Origin: Polaromonas hydrogenivorans
GTDB taxonomy: Bacteria; Pseudomonadota; Gammaproteobacteria; Burkholderiales; Burkholderiaceae_C
Assembly (NCBI RefSeq): GCF_040105105.1
Contig: NZ_CP157678.1
Location: 62,001-126,000, forward strand
Direction: 5' to 3'
Length of the DNA: 64,000 nucleotides
Shown: positions 9,563-17,670 of the stretch, piece by piece
Numbering within the stretch: position 1 is the stretch's first letter
How the letters are laid out: every line of letters starts with the position of its first letter
The notes under the pieces: model-generated
What the model was told of the DNA's origin: nothing
The model's input: only the letters and a program-made list of their open reading frames with translations
Databases searched by the model: none
Made by a program: the position numbers and the translations under genes

Positions 9563-10221
9563 TTGCCCCGCAGGCCAGCGCCGCATTCGTGGCCGCCATG
9601 GAAAAGGTGCTCGACATCTACAGCCGGCCCTACGATGCGAAGCACCCCGTGGTGTGCATGGATGAGACGCCCCGGCAGTTGATTCGCGAGACCCGCGAGC
9701 CCATTGCGGCGGCGCCCGGCCGGCCCGAGCGCCATGACTACGAATACGAACGCTGCGGCGTGTGCAACGTGTTCATGGCCAGCGAGCCGCTGGCCGGGCG
9801 GCGCCTGACCAAAGTCACAGAGCGCCGAACCAAACTGGACTGGGCCGTGTTTCTGCAGGACATCGCGGCCAGCTACCTTGACGCCGAGCGCATCACCCTG
9901 GTGATGGACAACCTGAACACGCACACGCCGGGCTCACTGTATGAGGCGTTTGCCCCCGAGCAGGCCAAGGCGCTGTGGGACCGCTTCGAGTTTGTCTACA
10001 CACCCAAGCATGGCAGCTGGCTGAACATGGCCGAGATCGAGATCAACGTCATGGTGGGCCAGTGCCTGGACCGGCGCATCGACAGCATCGAGACGGTGCG
10101 AAGCGAAGTCGCTGCCTGGCAGAGCCGCCGCGACAATCTTCAGGCCAAAGTCAACTGGCAATTCACGACCAAGGATGCCCGCGTCAAGCTCAAACGGCTT
10201 TACCCGACAACTACCTCATGA
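9559..10221 (+). CDS. IS630 transposase, downstream frame (DDE catalytic part)
   Basis: 220-codon frame with the IS630/Tc1-like catalytic core: D in VVCMDETPRQL, D in LVMDNLNTH, and E in HGSWLNMAEIEINVM (DDE). It is probably expressed as a fusion with the upstream frame through the A7 run at 9521-9527; the listed ATG at 9559 may not be a real start. It ends 8 bases before the right inverted repeat finishes. Likely functional if slippage works. Confidence 0.87.
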   Translation: MIAPQASAAFVAAMEKVLDIYSRPYDAKHPVVCMDETPRQLIRETREPIAAAPGRPERHDYEYERCGVCNVFMASEPLAGRRLTKVTERRTKLDWAVFLQDIAASYLDAERITLVMDNLNTHTPGSLYEAFAPEQAKALWDRFEFVYTPKHGSWLNMAEIEINVMVGQCLDRRIDSIETVRSEVAAWQSRRDNLQAKVNWQFTTKDARVKLKRLYPTTTS

Positions 10222-10326
10222 CGCGACACTAGTTTGAACCCCAAGGGACCCGCCTCAACGACCACCCCTGATCCTGGCCGACAAGCAGGCGGCGCGGGTG
10301 CGCAATACACTTTAATCATCAAAAAT

Positions 10327-10376
10327 ATGTATCGTATGCCATACTTTATTTATGACAAGTATTAAAATCGATACAT
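10327..10376 (+). promoter_or_regulatory. hipBA promoter/operator with inverted repeat
   Basis: AT-rich stretch between IS630 A and hipB. ATGTATCG at 10327-10334 and CGATACAT at 10369-10376 form a perfect 8-bp inverted repeat, the right arm overlapping the hipB start codon. HipB-type antitoxins repress their own operon by binding such palindromes, so this is a candidate operator. A -10-like TATTAAAAT lies between the arms. Inferred from position and symmetry only. Confidence 0.5.
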
Positions 10377-10623
10377 GAATCAATCATTTCATCTGCAAAA
10401 GCTCGGTCAAGCCTTCAAAGCCATGCGCACGAACCGGGGTTTGACGCAAGAGGAATTGGCGCATCGGGCCGGGGTGACGCGGCTCAAGGTGATTGCCATC
10501 GAAGCAGGTCGCAGTTCGGTCGCCATCGAGAGTCACGCCAGGCTGGCCAGTGCCCTGGGCGCTGAATTGACCCTGCTGCCCCGCACCCGGCCCACTCTGG
10601 ATGAACTGAAGGATTTTCAATGA
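10375..10623 (+). CDS. hipB: HipB-like antitoxin, XRE-family HTH
   Basis: 82-residue Xre-type DNA-binding protein (LGQAFKAMRTNRGLTQEELAHRAGVTRLKVIAIEAGR is split across recognition helices at about residues 9-45). The stop overlaps the hipA start (ATGA at 10620-10623), the classic type II toxin-antitoxin arrangement. It should bind and neutralise HipA and repress the operon through the palindrome at its start codon. An unspecialised XRE regulator is the only other reading, made unlikely by the partner gene. Confidence 0.85.
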   Translation: MNQSFHLQKLGQAFKAMRTNRGLTQEELAHRAGVTRLKVIAIEAGRSSVAIESHARLASALGAELTLLPRTRPTLDELKDFQ

Positions 10624-11812
10624 GCGCCCAGCAGCTGCGTGTGACCACGCCCCAGGGGGATGCCGGTGAGTTAAGCCACGAGCAGAGCCGGTATTTGTTT
10701 GGCTACCAAACGGCCAATGCGGCAGCAGCCGTCAGCCTGACCATGCCAGTGCGCAAGGCGCAATACGGCTATGCCACTTTGCATCCCCTCTTCCAGATGA
10801 ATTTGCCCGAGGGGTTTTTGCTTGAAGAGCTGCAAAACCGGCTGGCCAAAATCGTCAATCTGGAGCCCATGATGCTGCTGGCCCTGTCCGGCGGGCAGTC
10901 GCCCATTGGCCGCGTTGCAGTGCAGTCAGATTTTGTGAACCCCTTGGCCCGCCAACAGGGTCGTGGCGAGCGTTTGAACGAGATCCTGGCCTGGGATGGC
11001 ACTGAAAATCTATTCGCCGAACTGGTGGACAAGTACATTTACCGCACCGGCATCTCTGGCGTGCAGCCCAAGGTGTTGGTGCCGCAGGCGATGGAGCCCA
11101 TGCAATCCAAAGCCACGGTGCTCACGCCGGATCTGATCGTGAAAAGTGGCCGCGAGGAATACCCCGGTCTGGCGGCCAACGAGTTTGTCTGCATGAGTAT
11201 CGCCAAGGAGTCAGGCCTGGTGGTGCCAGAGTTCCATTTGTCAAAAAACAAAGAGCTGTTCGTCATGCAGCGATTCGACCGCACGCCTGAGGGCACGCCC
11301 ATCGGGTTTGAAGACATGGCGGTGCTGGCAGGATTTTCCTCGCGCGAGAAATACAAGACCAGCTACACCCATGTGGCAAAACTGGTCGAGGCTTTTGCCT
11401 CCGGCCCCCATGTCACGCGCTCTTTGCAGGCGCTGTTCGACATGGTAGCGCTGTCGTGCGTGGTGGGCAATGGCGATGCGCATTTGAAGAATTTTGGCAT
11501 GCTCTACACCGACCCCACCACCAGCGACTGCCGACTGGCGCCGGCGTTTGATGTGGTCAACACCACGGCCTACATTCCAGAGGATGTATTGGCGCTGGAC
11601 TTGTGCGGTCAAAAGTCATTTTTCTCAGCCCGGCAAGGGCTATTTTTGCCAAGGTCTGCCAGGTGGCTGATCCCCATGAGCGGTTGCAGCGCTTGATACT
11701 GACCGCAGAGTTTGTCATTGAGCGTGAAGCCGAGGTGGCGCAGTCCATACCGCATGTGGTGGCGGCGATCGCGCACTGCACGAACATGCTCAAAGAAGTT
11801 TTCTTTGACTAA
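10620..11812 (+). pseudogene. hipA: HipA-like serine/threonine kinase toxin, frameshifted near the 3' end
   Basis: HipA family kinase. Seen: N-terminal HipA domain (YLFGYQ through LPEGFLLEEL), the SGVQPKVLVP loop, the F-D-R/GFEDMAVL segment and the catalytic NGDAHLKNFGML. The frame runs 10620-11696, but after SFFSARQGL it loses family sequence. The normal continuation IFAKVCQVADPHERLQRL is in another frame and ends at 11812. The break lies near 11625-11645. Either one base was lost, removing about the last 55 residues, or it is a sequencing error. If real, the kinase may be inactive while the antitoxin persists. Confidence 0.82.
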
Positions 11813-11827
11813 ATGTAGAGACTTGCA

Positions 11828-12535
11828 TTACCGCCTGGCCTTGTCGTCATAGTCACCCGCCCGGATCACCCGCCCGTCCAGGTCCGTGATGCCGCGAAAG
11901 CCCACGCCCCGGGCCTGCACGCCCAGCGCGTGCCAGGTGCCTGAATAGTCCAGGCTGTCATGGTGGTGGCCGTGGAAGGATTTGTCCACCCCCAAGCTCC
12001 TGGCCAACGCATCAATCGCCGCGAAGCCGTGGGGATGGCTGCTCGGCGCCTCGTGGGTGACCAGCACCTCGGCGCGCTCTTTGGCCAGGCGCTCGACGTC
12101 GGCGGGAAAGATGGTGCTGCGGTGCTTGAGCGCTAAGCCGCCTCGCCAGCGGTTGCCCTTGCCGCCGCGTGCCACGAAGTCTTCCCGGGAGGTGAAGTGC
12201 GCGGGACCGGGCGGGGACCAGACGTTGCCGCGGAACACGCCGCCCAGGCCGGCGATGCGCACGCCGGCCACCGTCTCCACGCGCCCATGCAGGTTGCGCC
12301 CGGCCAGGCTGGAGCCGAACAGGTGGTCGTGGTCGGCTTCACTGTCGGTGTCGTGGTTGCCGTGGATCAGCCACACCTCGGTCCGGCCCAGAATCTCGGC
12401 CAGCTCGACTTCCAACGGGCGCGGGGCCTGCAGGTCACCCAGCAGCACGATGGCGTCGGGCTGGTGGTCATGGACCGCCTGGATGATGTGCGCGAAGCTG
12501 CCGTGCATGTCGCCGCAAAAGAAGATGCTGGCCAT
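11828..12535 (-). CDS. metallophosphoesterase (calcineurin-like)
   Basis: 235-residue protein of the calcineurin-like phosphoesterase fold, which uses two metal ions to hydrolyse phosphomono- or diesters. Metal-binding motifs in order: GDMHG near residue 8 (D-x-H), LLGDLQ, HGNHD, and the C-terminal HGHHHDS. It points toward hipBA, with only about 15 bp between the two stops. The last 74 bp are repeated at 8942-9015. Substrate unknown; phosphatases of this size act on proteins, nucleotides or cyclic nucleotides. Confidence 0.85.
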   Translation of the reverse strand: MASIFFCGDMHGSFAHIIQAVHDHQPDAIVLLGDLQAPRPLEVELAEILGRTEVWLIHGNHDTDSEADHDHLFGSSLAGRNLHGRVETVAGVRIAGLGGVFRGNVWSPPGPAHFTSREDFVARGGKGNRWRGGLALKHRSTIFPADVERLAKERAEVLVTHEAPSSHPHGFAAIDALARSLGVDKSFHGHHHDSLDYSGTWHALGVQARGVGFRGITDLDGRVIRAGDYDDKARR

Positions 12536-12637
12536 GCTTAGGATGCGGCTAGGAATAACTTCCCAGACCTGATCAAAATTGGGCGTTGCCCGATTGGTTT
12601 TTGAAGAATCAGGCGGGGGGCTACATAAAATCCAGCA

Positions 12638-13048
12638 ATGAGCACACAGACGGGTTACAGGCAGGACATTGAGGTACAGATGAAGCGGCTGTTCGCAACG
12701 CTGTCAGAAAAGGACCGTCGGCGCTACGCGGCGATAGAGGCGGCCAAGCTCGGGAGCGGCGGCATCAGCGCCATCTCAAGTCTGTTTGGCCTGGATGCCA
12801 AGACCGTGCGCCGCGGACTGACGGAGTTGGCGCTGCTTGATGACCCGGCACAAGGCCGGGTTCGAAAAAAGGCGGTGGACGCAAACAATTGATGCACAGC
12901 GCTGCTGCGCTCGATGAGAATTTTGGCGTGCTGCTGGCCGAGTTTACGGCGGGCGATCCGATGCGAGAAGGCGTATTGGGGTTTAGGGAGCAATGGAACG
13001 TAAAACACTACTGGGACTTCCCACGGAGTCAAGTGCGGGTGGCGTGAA
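12638..13048 (+). pseudogene. ISAzo13-family transposase N-terminal remnant
   Basis: The frame 12638-12892 (84 codons) reads RRYAAIEAAKLGSGGI then KTVRRGLTELALL, the N-terminal region of ISAzo13-type transposases as I know them. From about 12892 a frame shifted by -1 gives ALDENFGVLLAEFTAGDPMR, which resembles the next conserved block, and stops at 13048. The catalytic part is missing. A broken IS copy; the bases to 13333 hold no recognisable gene. Confidence 0.6.
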
Positions 13049-13333
13049 ATTTCTTCCTGGTGACGGTATTCCTTGCGGCTGACGCAAACCCGCGGGCATG
13101 GAACGAGGAACAGACTGCACATCTACTGCCGGGCTTATTGCACTTGGTGCGGCCCCAGATACCAACCGCTCAGCAGGGCTCCATTCAGTTACCGTGGCAT
13201 CCACTGAATCCACATGGTTTTACCCGAGCTTGCCTGCTGCCGGTCTGACCTGTCCAAAGCATCTTCGATTTCACGTCTTGCAAGGAAATGATGATTTGTT
13301 AGGGGTGGTGTGCCCCAATGGCTCCCACGGTTT

Positions 13334-14407
13334 TCATGCGCCAGTAGGCATCGCGGCTGAAGGATTGACGCTGATGTGGTGAACATCAAAACGCTCGCCC
13401 TTGGTCATGACTGCCCACAAAATCCGGGCGTTTTTATTGGCCAGGGCCACCACAGCTTTTTGCCAGCCACTGCGCTCGCGCAGGCGCTGAACCCATTGCG
13501 TAATGGCATCGTCCTGGGCGTTCAGGCCCCTCAGGACGACGGACTTGGCACCCTGAATCAGCAGGGTGCGCAAGTACGTGCCGCCTCGCTTGGTGATGCT
13601 GCCCAGCGATGTCTTGCCACCGCTGGAGTGCTGGCGCGGTGTCAAGCCCAGCCAGGCGCCGAACTGCGCTGCGTTCTTGAACTGCTTGAAGTCGCCCACC
13701 GTTGCCACGACCGCTGAGGCCGTAACGGGGCCAATGCCCTTGAGTTCGGCCGCACGCTGGACCTGCTCGTCGTCCTTTTGGTGGGCAGCGATACGCTGGT
13801 CACACCATTTGAGATGTTCGTCGAGCTCTTGCCAGTGCTCCTGCGCCCTTTGCAGCACCAGCCGGGCCATGCTGGCAATATCGTTGCCCGCATCCTCAAT
13901 CAGGTCGCTCAGATGCTGGCGTAGCACCTCTGGGCTTTGCGGCAACACCACGCCGAACTCGGCCAGCAACCCACGGATGCGATTGATGCAGGCGACTCGC
14001 TCCTCCTTGAGTCCTTCACGCAATCGGTGCACACACAGCATGCCTTGCTGGGCTATCGTCTTGGGCGGCACGAAGTTCATGTGCGGGCGCGAAGCGGCTT
14101 CGCAAACTGCTGCTGCATCGTTGGCGTCGTTCTTGCCGCTCTTGCCTTGAGTCCGGTACGGCGCCACGAACTGCGCCGCAATCATGCGGGCATCGAGGCC
14201 GCGCTCACGCAACTGGCGGCACCAGTGATGCGCGCCGGTGCACGCTTCCATCGCCACCAGGCAACCTGCGGGCAACTGGGCGCACCATTGCAGGAAATTT
14301 TCCCGTTTCATGGCTCGATTCGTTATCACTTTGCCCGCCAGGTCCACGGCATGGACCTGAATGAGATTTTTCGCCAAATCAACGCCGACTCGTGTAATGT
14401 TGCTCAT
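13334..14407 (-). CDS. IS110-family DEDD transposase
   Basis: 357-residue transposase of the IS110 family. N-terminal RuvC-like DEDD domain: VGVDLAKN near residue 8, MEACTGAHHW, and GKNDANDAAAVCEA. The C-terminal Transposase_20 domain has the helix-hairpin-helix ELKGIGPVTASAVV and the serine-containing TSLGSITKRGG. These elements lack clear terminal inverted repeats and use a structured guide RNA encoded in flanking non-coding DNA; the ends here are not resolved but probably lie within about 13230-14500. It appears intact. Confidence 0.92.
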   Translation of the reverse strand: MSNITRVGVDLAKNLIQVHAVDLAGKVITNRAMKRENFLQWCAQLPAGCLVAMEACTGAHHWCRQLRERGLDARMIAAQFVAPYRTQGKSGKNDANDAAAVCEAASRPHMNFVPPKTIAQQGMLCVHRLREGLKEERVACINRIRGLLAEFGVVLPQSPEVLRQHLSDLIEDAGNDIASMARLVLQRAQEHWQELDEHLKWCDQRIAAHQKDDEQVQRAAELKGIGPVTASAVVATVGDFKQFKNAAQFGAWLGLTPRQHSSGGKTSLGSITKRGGTYLRTLLIQGAKSVVLRGLNAQDDAITQWVQRLRERSGWQKAVVALANKNARILWAVMTKGERFDVHHISVNPSAAMPTGA

Positions 14408-14507
14408 GGGACTTCTCCTTCCAAAGTGGTTACAGATTGACTTTCCAACACGCCAATCCTGGCACTTGATGCCGTTACCGGGAAGTGGGAAGTCCCTTGG
14501 TATTCGG

Positions 14508-15068
14508 TTAAGGAATTTTGCTGCGCTGCAGAAGACGCGATACGGTCGCGGGATGGACGTTGAAGAGCCTGGCCGCTGCTGCTGCGGTTTTCTGACCCGT
14601 GTGGACCAGGCTCACGATTTCTTCTTGCTGGTCGGGCCTGAGCTTGTGGCGTCGCCCCCCAAGCCTGCCTTGCTTGCGCGCTTCATCGAGACCGCTGCGC
14701 GTGCGCTCGCGCAGCATCGCGCGCTCGAACTCGGCAAAGCTTGCGACGATTTGCATCATCATGCGGCCGCCGGCAGAGGTGGTGTCAATCGCTTCGGTCA
14801 GGCTGCGAAAGCCAGCCTGCGCCTGAGCAATTTTCTCCATCAGGCTCAACACATCCTTGAGAGAGCGTGACAGGCGGTCCAGCTTCCAGACCACCAGCAC
14901 GTCATCCTTGCGCAACTGCCCGAGCAGGCGATGCAACTCCGGCCGGTCCCACCGGCCACCCGAGGCTCTCTCCTGAAATATCAGTTCACACCCGGCTGTT
15001 TTTAACGCGGCAATTTGTGCCGCCGTTTCCTGATCCTGGGTTGAAACGCGTGCGTAGCCAATGAGCAT
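14508..15068 (-). CDS. tnpR: Tn3-type serine resolvase (TnpR-like)
   Basis: 186-residue small serine recombinase. The N-terminal catalytic domain starts MLIGYARVSTQDQ with the nucleophile Ser9; the conserved VWKLDRLSRSL and FAEFERAMLRERT segments follow; a C-terminal helix-turn-helix (TAAAAARLFNVHPATVSRLLQ) binds the res site. Such resolvases resolve Tn3 cointegrates. Its upstream DNA holds a symmetric AT-rich site (15083-15108). No tnpA lies beside it; a Tn3 TnpA scrap is at 4738-4856. A phd/PIN toxin-antitoxin pair sits directly beyond, a common passenger position in Tn3-family transposons. Confidence 0.9.
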   Translation of the reverse strand: MLIGYARVSTQDQETAAQIAALKTAGCELIFQERASGGRWDRPELHRLLGQLRKDDVLVVWKLDRLSRSLKDVLSLMEKIAQAQAGFRSLTEAIDTTSAGGRMMMQIVASFAEFERAMLRERTRSGLDEARKQGRLGGRRHKLRPDQQEEIVSLVHTGQKTAAAAARLFNVHPATVSRLLQRSKIP

Positions 15069-15082
15069 TAGTGCATAAACCT

Positions 15083-15108
15083 ATTGCAAATGGATTCTAT
15101 TTTGCAAT
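15083..15108. promoter_or_regulatory. putative res subsite upstream of the resolvase
   Basis: ATTGCAAA at 15083-15090 and TTTGCAAT at 15101-15108 are a perfect 8-bp inverted repeat with a 10-bp spacer. It lies 14 bases before the resolvase start in an AT-rich tract, the expected place and architecture for resolvase binding subsite I. More such half-sites (TTTGTGCAA at about 15112) follow. Inferred from symmetry and position. Confidence 0.45.
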
Positions 15109-15255
15109 ACATTTGTGCAACACACAATGCCTTGATGGACGGTCCTTCAGTCATCGTTGCGCAAAGGAAGGTTTGTGCACGGTTTCTCCTATGGCAAAAC
15201 GCATTGGCCAATGCGACGAGCACGGTCTTAACTGGGTTTTGCGTTCCGCTGCTCC

Positions 15256-15543
15256 CTAAACCCCGAACCCCTGAAGGGCTTGATGTTGCAGGCCAGCATA
15301 CAGGTCAAATTCGAGGGGCCGGACAATGGCTTCGAGCGTGTCCAGCACGGTCAATGCCGCGGCGCCGTTGATGCCACGCTTTTCCAGCAGCGCGGGGAGG
15401 TACTTGCGCGCATCGGCATACGCCACGTCCGGTGCGAAGAACTTGACGTTTGAGGCATGCTCAAGCAGCAGCTGGCGCACTCGCTGGCCCAGCACGGCCC
15501 GGATCAGGATATTGGCATCAAGGACGATCGCCTTGCCATTCAT
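15256..15543 (-). pseudogene. PIN-domain toxin, 3' truncated
   Basis: 95 codons with the PIN ribonuclease start MNGKAIVLDANILIRAVLG (first catalytic Asp in LDAN) and an EAIVRPLEFDLYAGL segment. A full VapC-like PIN toxin is about 130-145 residues and would carry further acidic residues (such as the RDPDDW block) after this point. They are missing, so the C-terminal third was lost. It overlaps its antitoxin by four bases (ATGA). Probably inactive as a nuclease. Confidence 0.72.
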
Positions 15544-15824
15544 GCTGGCCCAGCCTTGGGCTTTTTGCGGGCGGGCGCCTGTTGGCGCACGGCCTTGAAT
15601 TCCGCGACCACCTCGTCCAAGTCAACGCCCTGCGTGGCCAGCAGCTGGTCGAGCACCTGGCTCGCCTGCTTCAGGGCCGCGATGTCGGCATCTGCCTGGC
15701 CTTGCGTGGGGATGAAATAGCCAACGGTTTGCCCATGGCGCGTGACGGCCACGGGCGTGCTCGAGGCGATGAACTCGGCCATGCCGGCACGGAATTGCCG
15801 AATGCCTACTTTGGTGGTTTCCAT
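15540..15824 (-). CDS. Phd/YefM-family antitoxin
   Basis: 94-residue antitoxin. The N-terminal region METTKVGIRQFRAGMAEFI with PVAVTRHGQTVGYFIPT is the Phd/YefM DNA-binding fold; the C-terminal part (LLATQGVDLDEVVAEF) would wrap the toxin. It is translationally coupled to the truncated PIN gene downstream and preceded by a palindromic operator. It probably still autoregulates although its toxin is damaged. Confidence 0.85.
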   Translation of the reverse strand: METTKVGIRQFRAGMAEFIASSTPVAVTRHGQTVGYFIPTQGQADADIAALKQASQVLDQLLATQGVDLDEVVAEFKAVRQQAPARKKPKAGPA

Positions 15825-15878
15825 GGTCCTGCCTATGGTTTAAATTCGAAAGAATGTGAATCTTAGTGTACACAAATT

Positions 15879-15897
15879 ATGCTATCAGCGATAGCAT
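15879..15897. promoter_or_regulatory. palindromic operator of the phd/PIN operon
   Basis: ATGCTATC (15879-15886), three bases AGC, then GATAGCAT (15890-15897): a perfect inverted repeat 55 bases before the antitoxin start. Phd/YefM antitoxins bind such palindromes to repress their own operon. A nearby GTGTACAC (15867-15874) is a second short palindrome. Confidence 0.6.
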
Positions 15898-16077
15898 GTG
15901 CACAGATTGACCCGCCATAGGCATTGCTATTGACCCTGCACAGACACGCAGTCACTGTCTTTACCACAGCCATAAAGTAAACGCCCTACCCCAACAATGG
16001 AATGCGCAAAGCATGGCGGAGGCAACAAATGAGATGCCTGTGATCTTCGAGCGTCTTGGTGTAATACCAATCCCGTG

Positions 16078-16701
16078 TCATGAGATAACCGAAGCTGAAG
16101 GCAGCACTGCCCAGCTGCGGGAGCACAAAGAGCGGATGGCACCAGGGATTTGCGTGAAGGCATTCCAAGCGTCGCAGCAGGCATCCACAATCTGCTCATA
16201 CCCGTCATAGCAGCGGTTGGCCAGGTGCCGGTCGCGCAGTTGCTGCCACACCTGCTCGGCCGGGTTGAGTTCGGGTGAACCCGCGGGCAGCGGCAGCAAT
16301 GAGAGGTTGGAGAACTGGGGCAGTTTGGCGGTGGTATGCCACCCTGCACGATCGAGCACCAGCACCGCGTGGCGCCCCGCAGGAACGGCCTCGCTGATGG
16401 CCTGCAGGTGTAGGGTCATCGCCTCGGTATTGGCCTGCGGCAGGATCAGGCCAACAGCCGTATCGCGCTGCGCACAGACGGCGCCAAAGATGTATGCCGA
16501 TTCGGACTGCTGCTGGCGCACCACCCGGGGCCGCGTTCCCTTGCGCGCCCACAGGCGCGTTTGCGTGCCGCGCTGGCCAATGCGCATTTCATCTTGAAAC
16601 CAAACATCCACTTGCTCAGGCGCAATGCTCGGGGGCAGCGTTGCTGCGACTTCCTGGACGAAGTTTTTTTTTGAATTCGGCTTGTGCCACCGGATCGGCA
16701 C
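16078..16701 (-). CDS. IS630 transposase B, downstream frame (DDE half)
   Basis: 207-codon frame overlapping the upstream one by 86 bases. DDE core: D in VDVWFQDEMRIGQRG, D in AVLVLDRAGWHT, and E in PAGSPELNPAEQVWQQLR. Expected to be made as a fusion with the helix-turn-helix half by slippage on the A9 run. It ends 12 bases inside the left terminal repeat. Apparently complete. Confidence 0.87.
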   Translation of the reverse strand: MPIRWHKPNSKKNFVQEVAATLPPSIAPEQVDVWFQDEMRIGQRGTQTRLWARKGTRPRVVRQQQSESAYIFGAVCAQRDTAVGLILPQANTEAMTLHLQAISEAVPAGRHAVLVLDRAGWHTTAKLPQFSNLSLLPLPAGSPELNPAEQVWQQLRDRHLANRCYDGYEQIVDACCDAWNAFTQIPGAIRSLCSRSWAVLPSASVIS

Positions 16702-17149
16702 TGGGACTGACGGCGCGGGCCGAAATCCATACCATGCCCAAGCGCTTCATGAGGTCATACACACCGTTCAAGCTGTAGGCAACGCCGAACTGCCGGTCCA
16801 ACAACTGGCGAATATCTTTACCCCGAACCCGCCCACCGCCGCGTTCGCACTGGAGTTGTTCGACGGCCTGGCGAAACGCTTCTTCCTGTGCTTTGGCAAG
16901 GCGCTGCGTACTCCAGTCGTGCGGCATGCCGGCCAGACGGGCCACGCCGCCAGCGCTAAACCACTGCACCCAGCGCATGACGGCGTGACGGGTCAAGCGC
17001 AATGCAGCGGCCACTTCGGTATAGCTCTTGCCGTCCTTGAGGTGCGCCAGCGCGATCAATCGCAGTCGGCGGCGCCCATCCTTTTCCTTGTGGGCCAGAC
17101 GGTCAAAGTCATAGGGCTGCAGCTGATCAATGATGTGCTGAGATAACAT
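16616..17149 (-). CDS. IS630 transposase B, upstream frame (HTH half)
   Basis: 177-codon frame with a double helix-turn-helix (ALRLTRHAVMRWVQWF and RQLLDRQFGVAYSLNGVYDL), the DNA-binding half of an IS630-type transposase. It leaves the family sequence just after AQAEFKKK, at the A9 run (T9 at 16664-16672). A shift there continues into KNFVQEVAATLPPSI in the downstream frame. Probably programmed frameshifting. Confidence 0.85.
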   Translation of the reverse strand: MLSQHIIDQLQPYDFDRLAHKEKDGRRRLRLIALAHLKDGKSYTEVAAALRLTRHAVMRWVQWFSAGGVARLAGMPHDWSTQRLAKAQEEAFRQAVEQLQCERGGGRVRGKDIRQLLDRQFGVAYSLNGVYDLMKRLGMVWISARAVSPSADPVAQAEFKKKLRPGSRSNAAPEHCA

Positions 17150-17379
17150 TTTCGTAACCTCCTGCGAGAGCCAAGACTGGTCAGACTCCGATCACTGACT
17201 TTGGTTCTTTCTCTGTCGGGATTGGTATAACGGCTTTTTAATTGCGTTTACGGCAAGCATCGCCTCCAAGCCCTTTGAACGACTTCCTTCGAACCTGACC
17301 TGCACATGGAGCAAGAAGCATCTCGATTCAATGTAATCTACCAACAACCCAACCCCGTCAATCAGCCGCACTTCTCCCC

Positions 17380-17565
17380 CCTGTCCGACCTCCCCGCCCC
17401 CGCTCGAGGCGAGAAAGAAAGATGAGGAGGCCCGAGGAGAGCAAACCCCCGGGCGGCTGCGCTCCTCAGCGGCCCGGGTGCATCGGCTGCAAAAGCTTGG
17501 CCAGCGCAGGCTACCCTCCTGGACAACTTCCCCCGCCCCTGCCTTGAGGGGAGCGAAGGGGGAAT
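17380..17565. repeat. imperfect GC-rich intergenic repeats
   Basis: The 440-bp gap between IS630 B and the recombinase gene has no recognisable gene. It holds two related GC-rich, partly self-complementary stretches (about 17380-17420 and 17525-17562), each a run of C with CCGCCCC, a purine-rich middle and GAGG/AGGGGG. They resemble REP-like intergenic repeats; I cannot assign a family. Confidence 0.35.
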
Positions 17566-17670
17566 GAGGAAAACCGAAGTCGGGCTTGGCTTTTTAAGAG
17601 GGGCTGGCATGGGGCGGGTATGATTTGTGGGGTGGGTTTGTTGTAAATTCAATTTAGATGGGGTTATTGA

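Larger units (their letters stand above)
9051..10229 (+). mobile_element. IS630-family insertion sequence A
   Basis: 1,179-bp element. The ends GTGTCGCGTCATGAG (9051-9065) and the complement CTCATGACGCGACAC (10215-10229) are perfect 15-bp inverted repeats, each flanked by TA, the target dinucleotide duplicated by IS630-family elements. It contains two overlapping rightward frames that form one transposase by frameshifting. It is inserted between the phosphoesterase fragment and the hipBA locus. Confidence 0.93.
16067..17226 (-). mobile_element. IS630-family insertion sequence B
   Basis: 1,160-bp element. The ends CCAATCCCG at 16067 and CGGGATTGG ending at 17226 are inverted repeats, each with an outside TA, the IS630 target duplication. 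It carries two leftward frames joined at an A9 run (T9 at 16664-16672 on the given strand). It differs in sequence from IS630 A. A truncated copy of its 3' end is at 58994-59283. Confidence 0.9.
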
